DNA of 64,000 bases, from NCBI GenBank assembly GCA_905160935.1, contig CAJHZI010000207.1, positions 1,116,001-1,180,000 of the forward strand, given 5' to 3'. The position numbers and the translations under genes were made by a program. Below the pieces are notes generated by a model. That model saw nothing but the letters and a program-made list of their open reading frames with translations. It was not told where the DNA came from and made no database searches. Positions 41,347 through 51,469 of this stretch are shown here, piece after piece. Position 1 is the stretch's first letter. Each line of letters opens with the position of its first letter. This DNA is from Enchytraeus crypticus. Its lineage: Eukaryota; Annelida; Clitellata; Enchytraeida; Enchytraeidae.

Positions 41347-44340
41347 CTAAAGTACAATATCACAGATTATCTTATGAATTGTGAGATTTTAACATTCTTA
41401 GTTTTATTTATTTTGCAAACAAGTATTAACTTGATTGATACATATTTTATTGATGTATTTGCTTGTGCTTTCGAATGATGGAGGACAATGTTTGGGGTTG
41501 TGTATTTCGCTTGAGACGTTCTAGATATACCAGTATACTTCGAATGTGAAACCGGCGTTAACTCTTTATTTATTATATTGTGTCTCAGATCAACAAATTG
41601 TTGACATTATTAACAACAGAATACTGCATGTCAATTACAAGCATTACACTTGATCCAGAACGAGAATAATAAACGGTTATGACGTTTTCAATGCATCTCA
41701 AAATTCTTTGAAAATTTCTATGTAAACTTGTCTGAGTCAAAAAGACAAACATATATGAAAGCAAGATTGTGGCTGCCTATAATCAAACCCATATGAGGGT
41801 AAGATTTAGGGTGACCATAATGATAATAAAACATATGTGAGGGTAAGATTGAGGGTGTCTATAAAATAATCAAAAATTTATGAGTGTAAGATTGAGGGTG
41901 TCAATAAGATAATTAGACCTATACGAAGATTGAGGGTGCCTATAGTCTATAGGATAGACAAACCTTTATGAGTGTAAGATTAAGGGTGTCTATAAGATAG
42001 GCCACACAGAGGGTGGTGCTTCTGTTGATCCCCAGTTCGCAGTGGACCAGAACTTTACCCCCTCCCTTCTTTGCTCCATCTATATCCCGCCTCACACTGT
42101 CGTAGTGGCGCTCCAATATTTCATATCCTGGGGAGTCATCAGCCCCCACCAGAACATATCTATCCACTCCGCTTGCCTCAGCCGCCTCCTCGTTCACATC
42201 TCCAGTTCTTGTGCCCCTGAAAGATTGCAATAATAAACCGAAAGACTAATTTCGATTAAAGGAAGGATCTTCCTACCGGAAATAGCCTAATAATTATCGG
42301 AACCAGACATAATGTAGCACTTTGTTAGGGATTCTATCCATCACAGCCATTAGCAAGCTGTTCAGTGTATTAAATTTTATCACTGTCATCTGATTAAATG
42401 GATTAATGCACTCGCATTGCATATACTATAAAATAAGATATAAGTGTCAGGCCCTTGGACCTCATCACTACTGATATCCAGCCACGTTGCAATAAGTTAT
42501 AAATACAAAATTATATGTATAAAATATTATATCAATCTAAAATGTACTGCATTGTGATCACATTATTATTGCTACCTCAATATTGCTACCTTATTAGTCT
42601 TAATAAGGTATGCATAAGAACTTTAGTGTGCACCACGCTCCTGTACGGTTGCGAAACATGGACGTTAAAAAAGGTGGATATTCGAAAACTGGAAGCATTC
42701 AAAATGTGACAATGAAGAAAAATGAAGAAGATCAAATGAACTGACACAATTAAGAACGCAAAAATCTAAACTGATTGACAAAAATATGGAATTGATAAAT
42801 ATTATAGCGAATATAAAGAAGAAAGTGGTGGGGCACGAACTAAAAGGGAATGGTTTACTAAAAGAAATTGAAGGAAGAATGAAAGATAAAGTAAGAAGCT
42901 AGACCAAGACATGGGATTCTGGATGATATGACAACTTATTCTTATGTTGATTAGAAGAAATTAGTGGAGGATAGAAGGGTGTGGAGGAATGATATGCCAT
43001 GGACCTGCCAATAGGCACTGCACTAAGAGTGATTAATTTTCATCCAGTTATTTATGTGCGAAGTTCAAATCCTGGGCTCGCCCGTCACTGACATCGCTTT
43101 CGAGTGAGGAAACTGACATTAACATCAGCTTTACCAGCTTTTTTTAAATTTCTATTATTTTGAAACTTTAGTTACTCTTTTCAGTTACCCATTTTTGTTG
43201 TTCTCAACCCGTTCAATGATATCCTGCGGCAGCCTCGTGGCGCAGTTAATAATGTGAGTTATACCCAACCTTCTCAACAGCGGCAGACTGGAAGCATCCT
43301 GGGCGCTGCCCAGATATAGGTAGTCTGTTAATTGAGTCTGCGATAACAGAGCGACACACAAGTGCATTGTTGTTATATATGAAATTAATTGATAATTTAC
43401 TTTAATATAATCATCATCACTCGTTTGTTTCAGACAAAAATCCATAAGAATATAGTAAATGTCACAAAATTCCTAATTGCTAAGGCAGATCGAAGCATCC
43501 AGTGCAAGTATATTGCAGCACTTTTCCTGTCTCTAAACATTTTAGAAAATTAAGACAGCAATAATAAAATAGTTTATTTTAAAGTATTGCTTAAAGAGAA
43601 ATTACCAGTAACAGGTAAATTAATAGATAAATTCCAGTGCATTGCATCCATAATTATTGAGAATATATGATTTTTCCATTTATTCATACATTTTTGTTTT
43701 ATGGTGAAATCAAAGCGCGAAGATTATCACTGAATTTAATTTAAAATTCGCTAGGATTTATATTGCAATAAGAGGCTTCTACGTGTAGCAGTTGGATGCT
43801 CTTGGAAAATAAATATACTAAGCTGCTTGTTTCCTTTACGTGATGGATTGAAGCGAATAATGATGGATTGATTAAATGATTGACTGAATGACTCTTTGAA
43901 TGATTCAGTTAATTAATTATTCAATTACTTACTGATTGATTGACTGATTAAGCGATTAAATGTCTGGTTGAAGGACTGGTTTAAGGCTTGGTTGATTTAG
44001 CGACTGACTGTTTGATTGATTGATGAACCTAGCGCTAGATACAAATTCAATCCATCATTACACATGGACATCAATATATCATTACACATGGGCATCAATC
44101 CATCATTACACATGGATATCAATCCATCAATACACATAGAATATCCTTCCATATTATTACTGTAAATTGATTAATCGATTTTCTTGAAGCACTCACCGGT
44201 CCCAGATTTCTTAATGATGCTCCAGTTCTGGTAGTAAGGACGTCTCTGATTTTATTCAAATATTCATCTTCCTCTCTCCATTCATCCTTCACTTTAGCTT
44301 TGTCTACGTCACCAAACCTTCCAAGTATCGATGTCATCAT
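41239..44340 (-). CDS. Atypical dual-specificity phosphatase, complete
   Basis: Should remove phosphate from Tyr and Ser/Thr in proteins, or another phospho-substrate; the target is unknown. Coding exons on the minus strand: 44197-44340, 43189-43337, 41964-42216, 41239-41346. Joins are in phase with GT/AG ends and give 217 aa. It has the DSP start YLYLGS, GITHIINCA, the loop acid near ADDSPGY (Asp124/125), the P-loop HCELGINRST with Cys157 and Arg163, and the RPNILCNEGFRRQL end. There is no kinase-interaction domain, so it is atypical. All catalytic residues are kept. ATG at 44340 is the first of two Met codons; the frame is open for a few codons further up. Two arrays derive from its exon ends. 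Confidence 0.9.
41756..41963 (-). repeat. Degenerate array of a phosphatase exon end
   Basis: About five diverged units of 40-45 bp (plus strand: ATGAGTGTAAGATTGAGGG, TGTCTATAA) directly follow the donor of exon 3. The sixth and best unit is the exon end itself, coding YLIDTLNLTLIK. Confidence 0.8.
41964..42216 (-). CDS. Phosphatase exon 3, active site
   Basis: One base completes Gly, then 84 codons from GTRTGDVNEE through VGADDSPGYEILE and GKVLVHCELGINRST to TLIK before GTTTGT. Cys and Arg of the P-loop are present. Confidence 0.95.
42600..42985 (+). pseudogene. RTE-like LINE 3' fragment
   Basis: Frames read LLYGCETWTLKK, RKLEAFKM, then across shifts KIKWTD, VVGHELKGNGLLKEIEGR. These are the YGCETWT and GH-LR---LLKEI blocks at the C terminus of animal RTE-like reverse transcriptases. 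It lies in the phosphatase intron. Confidence 0.75.
43050..43143 (+). mobile_element. SINE family A, partial
   Basis: Starts at TATGTGCGAAGTTCAAATCC and keeps CGTCACTGACATCGC, GAGGAAACTGACATTAAC and CTTTACCAGC. It lies 45 bp from phosphatase exon 2, antisense. Confidence 0.75.
43189..43337 (-). CDS. Phosphatase exon 2
   Basis: TQLTDYLYLGSAQDASSLP, then LGITHIINCATRLPQDI and a GG end before GTAACT. It is the DSP substrate-recognition and beta-sheet start. Confidence 0.92.
43450..44196. other. Intron of the phosphatase gene
   Basis: AT-rich; GATTGA-type short repeats at about 43850-44030 and a 24-bp repeat (ATTACACATGG, CATCAATCCATC) at about 44050-44140. No exon is seen. Confidence 0.5.
44197..44340 (-). 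CDS. Phosphatase exon 1
   Basis: Forty-eight codons, MMTSILGRFGDVDKAK, then DEWREEDEYLNKIRDVL and SLRNLGP before GTGAGT. It is a charged N-terminal extension before the catalytic domain, with no domain I know. Confidence 0.75.
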
Positions 44341-45996
44341 TGACTGCTGCGGAATGCCGGTCCAGTCAGTTTAAGTTCTAGTAATTATTCTAGTAAAGTA
44401 ATTTAAATCTTACAATTACTACAGGCTGTCTATAAAGTTACAAAAGTATTAGTCATACATGTACATTTAACCATTTCATTCATATAACCATTTATTTTAA
44501 AATTACCTAGAAACTAACTACTATAATTTCATACGTTATTTATTGGTTTAAGTGATTCAATTTCTGAATAATTATAAATACTAATTATATTATAATATTA
44601 TACTCAGACTATAGTTATATAGGCTTATCTTTTCAATTGTTTATGCAAACCACGTTAATTAAAGAACAAACTGGGTCTTGAGATTTTTTGATTAATAGTC
44701 TCTTTAAAATAATTATTTGTACACTATTATACCTTGACTCTGTAGAAATCCACTTATTTATTGATTTATTCTGACTACCCTACGATTATTTATCAACATT
44801 TTACAGGCAATTTTAAGTACAATAGGAATATAGACCCGCAAAATATATATGTAGATTTTATTGGCTATTTCTCTAAGTGAGATATTTTTAATTCTAGGAA
44901 CTGCGTGCATGCTCTTTCATCTACAACTGATTCAACGGTGCTGGTGCTCAGGCTGCTCGTGTTTTCTTCAGCTTTTGTTGCTGAATTTATTATCCTCTAA
45001 GTAGTCTGGAAAATGGAAATCTGTTTACGTCGAGAGGTCAGAACATTCAGGATTCCAAAAAATTCATTTTTGGGGATAATTGATAAAATAACTCGAATAG
45101 TAAGTGCTATTTAATAATAATACAATAATATTAACCTCCGATATTATCTATAGCGGTGTCATGGCCGGTTTCCGGCCTTCGAGACCGCTTTACATGTTTC
45201 TGGTACTTATTACAGGTTGGCTTATGATGAAATATCCCCCGGGAAGTTGAGTAAGAGAAAGTGAGAAAAAGTCGAGAGAAGTGAAGAGTATTTTTACTGG
45301 TGATGGTTCACAAATGAATCACTGTAAAATTTCGCACATGTAGTTTTTTATTTACCTTAATTTCTTTATTATTTCTTAACATTTAGCACGATGCATCAGA
45401 ATATTCCGTCATTGTCGAAGAAAACACGCTCTCCAAGCAAACTATGTAGGCCTATCTTTCGAACCAAAGTGAAATTATAGATAAAAAAGAGTTACAGTTT
45501 TCAAATAAAGATAAGTATTCTCCATGGACTGCAAGGCTAGATGTTGCAGGTGTACATGCATAATAGATTGCTCCCGTTCCTATCTTCTATAGTGTATACA
45601 GAAGTTGTTTATGAAGTTCTCTAGAACGTGCAGAGCTCATGTGGAGGTTAATGCGCTGTTGCTTCACTTGTGCACCCAAGCACTAATTCACTTCTCACTG
45701 AAACTTTACACTGCATGTCAGGTTCAGTGTTTCTTTCACTAATATTTCTTGGGGGAGGATTTATTTATTCGTGTGTGGGGGGGCTAGATAGGGCTATCTG
45801 TGTAGGGCTAGCTAGGGCTATGTAGGGCTAGCTAGGGCTGGCTAGGGCTATGTAGCGCTATTTTGAGGTTCTACACGATTTCTACTGTATAGGTCTACAT
45901 GAGGGTAACATATTCTATCTGATGGGAGGTGGGTTAATCTCTTTTTACAGAAACCTTGAAGAAGGAAGTGGACAATGACCTCAGAACTCACATTTG
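44341..45996. other. 5' flank of the phosphatase gene
   Basis: AT-rich; a short TAGGGCTAGC repeat at about 45776-45860 and a GGCCGG/CCGGCC hairpin near 45160. No gene is supported. Confidence 0.45.
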
Positions 45997-46491
45997 CAGG
46001 GGCGGATCCAGGAATTTTTTAAGGGGGGGGCCCGAAAAAATTTTTTTGGACAGTGTACACATTTTTGCTTACGCCCGCCATCTTCGGGACGTGACACAAC
46101 CAGAAAAAAAGAAAAAATGCTGTGGGGGGGGGGCTCAGAATTTTTCAGCATACTATGCATTTATTTTACATTTTTATTTACACCCTTTTTCCTTTTATAC
46201 AGTGGCTAAAGTGAAAATTGAGAGCTAGTGGAACGGTCAACATTTTTCGGCCCCCCCTTCCGTCTTTCCGTTATATGGGCCCCTAGTGGGGCCCATATTT
46301 GAAAAAAAATCCAGGTAGTCGGACTGTTTGAGTTCCCTCTTGTACCCCCCTCCTAACCCCCCTAACCCCCTTAAAACATATTTACACCTAGAAATTGCAT
46401 AGAAACAATGAAAATCTAGTTTAAATATTTTTATCGTCGGGTCTAAGGGGGGGCCCGGGCCCCCTGGCCCCCCCTCCTGGATCCGCCACTG
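45997..46491. mobile_element. Non-autonomous hAT element, 495 bp
   Basis: Ends CAGGGGCGGATCCAGG and CCTGGATCCGCCACTG; both flanks are CACATTTG, an exact 8-bp target duplication at 45989-45996 and 46492-46499. No transposase. Related to the element at 27399. Confidence 0.92.
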
Positions 46492-46639
46492 CACATTTGA
46501 ACTCACATTTCATGTTTGAAATTATGGCTACATTAACATTGCATAAGACTTAATCTTTCCCAAGGAAGCAAACTGCTGGTTTTCTGATCCATCCGGCAAA
46601 ATACTCGTTATTGAGCCCAATAATCAACTATGAGTTAGG

Positions 46640-46745
46640 AACATGTTCCTTACGCTGAGAGCAATGTGAGGACGTCCGTGACGTCATCGTTGGATAAGGA
46701 AACGGACGTTAAACCTTTATTATTATTATTATTATTATTATTTAA
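46640..46745 (+). mobile_element. LINE or SINE 3' tail with (TTA)n
   Basis: Reads GGACGTCCGTGACGTCATCG, then AAGGAAACGGACGTTAAACC and (TTA)n. Same tail group as the copy at 3060-3185. Confidence 0.5.
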
Positions 46746-47542
46746 TGCCCTGGGCAGTAAAGGGCCCTGGGCTAAAAAAATAAGATAAAAGAGACTTTAT
46801 TTAATTAAAAGTTTAAAAAGAAGCGATTAAAATAATTCCTCTACACTCTGTGAGGCCGCATTAGCCATAGTGCCACTGTCACAGACTGCATTGAAACGCT
46901 GGAGAGCAATAGACAGTCGCAGCCAAAGAAAAGCTTTTTCCCGTTGATCACCAGTAATGGCGCTGGTCCTCCTGCCTATTTCGTCAATAAAATCTGATGC
47001 GACAGAGTTGATGGGGCCTAGGGTCTCAAAGGCAATAGGCATGAAGATATAGTGGCTAGAGATTTCGGCATACTTCAGAGTTTTCCTACTAGCCGCTAGC
47101 CCGGCCTCTGCAGCAGCACCAGCAGCAGTGCAAGATAGGCCGAGGTTGCTTACTGAGAAAGTGTCCGTAACGGTGACGTCCCAGCTAACACACTTGCCCT
47201 CTGCCCATAGAATTTGAGAGACACCGTCCAGACGCTTCCCATCAGTGCGGATCAATCCCAAGGGCTCTTTAACGGCTGGGATGTTCGCTCGACTCAGGGC
47301 ACGCCAGATCAAATCGTTTAGGAACTGATGTCTGCTGATTCTGCCGGCACTACGCTTGCACGATAGGCCGTGAATGCCTAACGCATTGACTGAGATACCA
47401 CAAATGCAGTTGTGTGGCTCACATAAGGTAGTGCCCGGATGGAGACCGGCCGCGACTCTGACTGCTTCGTCGTCCAGACGGAGACCGCATGATGAGATTG
47501 GTAAAGTCTTGATCCAGTCTCCACTATGAGGGGCCGACACTG
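46746..47542 (-). pseudogene. RLE-type LINE C-terminal ORF fragment
   Basis: A 237-codon frame: APHSGDWIKTLPISSCGLRL, LCEPHNCICG, LGIHGLSCKRSAGRISRHQF, then DGVSQILWAEGKC and WDVTVTDT, ending LWLRLSIALQRFNAVCDSG. It has the Cys/His knuckle and endonuclease-like block of the 30-kb fragment, but Leu replaces Pro in the PD motif. RT core is absent, so it is 5'-truncated. The assignment to RLE-type LINEs is inference from motif order. Confidence 0.75.
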
Positions 47543-47654
47543 CGAATAATAATAATAATGATAATAATATAATAATAATAATAATGATTATTATTATTAT
47601 TATTATTATTATTATTTTAGATTTATTTTTTATATTTAACCCCCTAAGTAGGGG

Positions 47655-48060
47655 ATTCTTTTTTTAATCATGCTCTCCACTCCAGAATGTCGTGTCACCA
47701 AAGTACCACGGAAACAAACTGCATTGTATAGCTGCAGAGCCATTGACAAACGTTGCTACAGGAAAGATTTCTCGTGTAAATCTTCAGTAACGGCAGTAGT
47801 CCTCTTACCTATCACATCAATGAAGTCTGCGCCTACAGAATTTGTGGGTCTCAGAGTCTCAAAGGCTATGGGTACAAAAGTGTACTTACAAGACAATTCG
47901 TTGAACTTAACGAGTTTCCTGCGAGCAGCTGCTTCGGCCGCAGAACCAGCAGCGCAACTTGAAATACAAATGTTACAAGAGTGTCAGTGACAGTGACGTC
48001 CCATGTAATACATTTGCCCTCTGACCACGGAATTTGGGTTTACTCCATCAGGTCGCTTAT
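47655..48060 (-). pseudogene. Second RLE-type LINE fragment
   Basis: The minus strand reads KRPDGV at the 5' end, then across frameshifts GKCITWDVTVTDT, VPIAFETLRPTNS and LQLYNAVCF. The PDG motif is kept here. It lies just upstream, in LINE sense, of the fragment at 46746-47542 and is a separate copy, as both contain the same region. Confidence 0.65.
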
Positions 48061-48639
48061 TATTACTATTATTATAATATTATTATTATTATTGTAATTA
48101 TTATAGTAATAATTATTATTATTATTAGTATGTACCAAGTACATTAGAGTGAAATTGGCTGATTAGTGGCATTTTCGAAGATGGCTTATTGTTAAAGAAG
48201 CCAAGTCATGCTGTAGATGGGCAGTTCAACCACGGAAGCAATTGAATAACAAAAGCAAAACTTAACGGTTCTAATTTGATTATTCAAGTCGTGAATTCGA
48301 AGCCTAAACAGCTTTTAGATACAATATTTTAAGCACATTATTTCCAAGCTCCACTAATGAGTTTTTATTGGAAGTTTTATCTACATTGCTGATCTAATTT
48401 GCAAACGTAGTATGCACAACCGTTTGCAGAAAGTATACGCTTGGTATCTGGCCTTGATATAAGTGCTTATTATCTTCATATATCCATATATTAAGTTATT
48501 AACTATCGATATGAACAAATCTATAGGCTCCCGATCTACGCGTATCCTCTTTTAGTATAGATGAACATGTAAAATTTAGATTATTTTTTCAAAATGATGC
48601 ATAATATTATATACTCTAATCATATATGCATAAATTGTC

Positions 48640-48677
<38 letters not shown>

Positions 48678-48689
48678 TCTGTCTGTCTC

Positions 48690-48962
48690 ACTCTCTCCAG
48701 TGTTCTTCCAAGTGGCAGGTACATAGTACTATTCAAATGCTCAATTTCACGCTCCATAAAGAGCGGTTAACGAACTAATACCTTTACAAAATTCTGTCTT
48801 ATCCACACTTTATTGTACCCAATATCTTGGGAATAATATGGCTTCTGAGGTGGCTAACAGTTGCCTTCCTCAATTCTTGCTCAGTCGACACTTACGACAA
48901 GTGCAGTTTACGGCTGGTCTATTCTTCAGCGTCCCAGAAACAAAACGGGATTGTACACTGTC

Positions 48963-48965
<3 letters not shown>
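48690..48965 (+). repeat. Repeat family B copy
   Basis: GGCAGGTACATAG, TAAAGAGCGGTTAACG, TTATCCACACTTTA and GGCTTCTGAGGTGG, ending GCAGTTTACGGCTGGTC. A (CT)n run precedes it at 48640-48690. Confidence 0.65.
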
Positions 48966-49018
<53 letters not shown>

Positions 49019-49021
<3 letters not shown>

Positions 49022-49758
49022 GGTGAGTAAAAAAAATGATAGCACCTGCAAAAAGTTTGATATCTCAGGCTATTGTTAATATTTTCAAATAAAACTTTTA
49101 CCAATTACTAAAGGACTAATTTCTGATGGGCTGGCCTATTTTCATCCATTTTGGTACATAGATTGGCTAGTTATGCAAGTTTCCGCAGAGCAACCCCCCA
49201 TTTTTACCTAAAAATTTCGTAAAGCACCTCCTGCAGTTCTGTCTTGTTTTTAGGCTTCGGCTGGTGTTTCTGATAGAGATGCAGCATGTTTTCCCAGATA
49301 TGGTAATCCAGAGGATTATGATCGGGTGAGTTTGGAGGCCATTCATTCTTCTCGATGAAATCCGGGTTTCTCTCGCTGATTTATTCCTGTGCACGACGAG
49401 ATGCATGAGTCGGAGCACCATTCTGTTGAAAGATGAAACCATTTGGTAGAAGAGCATAGCAATCATCAAACAGCTCCGGAAGCAAAGTGTTGACGTAATA
49501 CTGAGAGTTCACCTTTATCTTCTCGTCAAAGAAGTGCAATCTGCCCTAACCGTTGTAGCAAACGCCATTTTTAGGCAAAAATGGGGGGTTGCTCTGCTGA
49601 AACATGCATAACTAGCCAATATATGAACCAAAATGGATGAAAATTGGTCAGACCATCAGAAATTAGTCCTTTAGTAATTGGTGAAAGTTTTATTTGAAAA
49701 TATTAACAATAGCCTGAGATATCCAAACTTTTTGCAGGTGTTATCATTTTTTTACTCA

Positions 49759-49762
<4 letters not shown>
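49019..49762 (-). mobile_element. Tc1/mariner-type element with about 190-bp ends
   Basis: Inverted ends (CAGGGTGAGTAAAAAAA, CACCTGCAAAAAGTTTG) of about 190 bp enclose a decayed transposase on the minus strand: FFDEKIKVNSQYYVN, LLPNGFIFQQNGAP, NPDFIEKNEWPPNSP and NPLDYHIWE. The catalytic Asp expected in QQDGAP is Asn here, and a stop follows. (TA)n runs flank both ends, in line with TA target choice. The copy at 27391 is the same family. Confidence 0.88.
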
Positions 49763-49814
<52 letters not shown>

Positions 49815-51225
49815 CACATATTAGTACATTTATAAATTGGGGAAAGTATTCGGCATGCGTTTCTTGAATTCTTGCTATCGATTGAGAAAGCAACAAACAA
49901 TATTTAGCCTAATCCATCTGTGTTAAATTCTAATGATTTTGCTCAGCATTTCGGTTACTCCAAACTCTCTTATTAAACATTTGTGAGCTTCTTGAATAGG
50001 ATGATAAAACTGAAATCTGCTCCAATTTTGGGTTAATTATAAACACATGTTGAAAGTGCGTCATCTTCATAAAACTTTTACTCAAAAAGTAAACAGCTAA
50101 CAGCGAACTCTAAAAAATCTGTGTCAGTTATGAATATGACTTCAGGGTGTATTCAAACATTAAGTAACAATTTTTAATTAGAAAAACAGTAAATCAAGCT
50201 TAGATAAACCTGTATTAGCTAACAAATTTAAACAAAAATGAAAATGACAGAATATATCGTGATAGCATGCATATCTCTTTCTACTATCGATATTTCATGG
50301 TTGAATAAGTAATGATCGATGACTGCTAGTATTCTTTACTGAAAACTAACACAGATGGTTACTATTAACTATTTCGGGTAACGTCTTAAATCTACCACCG
50401 AACAAAATTATTTGAATTAATATAAAGTCTCTAAGTATCCAATTAAGATCATTGCTTAAAATTAGAATAATTCTAAATAACTATTTAATTCTTAATAATG
50501 ATGATCTATTCATACAATTTCGGCCTGGAGGATGATTTTTCCGCGACCTTCAGTATAAGCTGCATGCATATAAATATAATACTGGAATGTGATGTGCAAT
50601 ACAAGAAAATGAATAAAACCCGAACAGTAATGCAGAAACAAACCTAATACAAATATTGAACTATCGTCATGAAAAGCTTCTCAAATGTATTCTATAATAT
50701 AACGTACGCTATGGAGCTGCATTCATAGCTATGGCTTCAATATACGGCTGGCTGAGTCGGTTTAATTCAAATAATAATAATAATAGTTTAATAATAATAA
50801 TAATAATAGTCATAGTTAATTTGGTTTAATTCAGTTTAATGATAAAGCCTGGAACATTTGACAAGAAATAAAAATATAGAGACATATACGTCTCTTCGGT
50901 CGATTGGACGCAGCAGAAGACTACGAAATGGGTGACTGCTGATGCTGATTGCAAAGTTAAGCACGTGTGAGAACTCTTATCTACTCAGAGCGACAATTTC
51001 GCCGTTGTGCTTAAAAGTTATCACTTGAGAACGACTTAGTTTAGTTTGGGTTCAGCTTCAGAGACGATGTAATGTTCTGAGTAAAACACACATTGTAGAC
51101 TCGAGGACCTTCTAGTTCATACTTAAATAAGCATGCAAACACACTGATAGCAAAAGAGAGAGAGAAGGGAGATTAAGAGAGAGGGAGGGAGATAGAAAGA
51201 GAAAGAGGAAGAAAGAGAAAGAGGA

Positions 51226-51258
<33 letters not shown>

Positions 51259-51469
51259 AAGAGGAAGAGAGAGACAGAGAGAAAAGGATACAAAGAATTG
51301 TAAAGAGAACAAAAGATATATTTAATTTATCCAATCATCAAAACGAAAAACTACATATGAATACGGCAATAATTTATCGTATTAATAAATACATACCAGT
51401 ATAAGTTACATAATACTCGCGGATAATATATTTCATATTCAGGGCAAGAAGTAAGAGGAAGTAAGAGGT
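49763..51469. other. AT-rich intergenic DNA
   Basis: Contains (TA)n at 49763-49812, short (AAT)n near 50770 and a (GA)n block at 51150-51290. No gene is supported. Confidence 0.45.

Noticed and set aside
45776-45860. Telomere-like TTAGGG tract
   Set aside because: The unit is TAGGGCTAGC-like, not TTAGGG, and only about 80 bp long.
47670-47990. Plus-strand ORF of 106 residues
   Set aside because: It is the antisense of a decayed RLE-type LINE fragment that reads on the minus strand.
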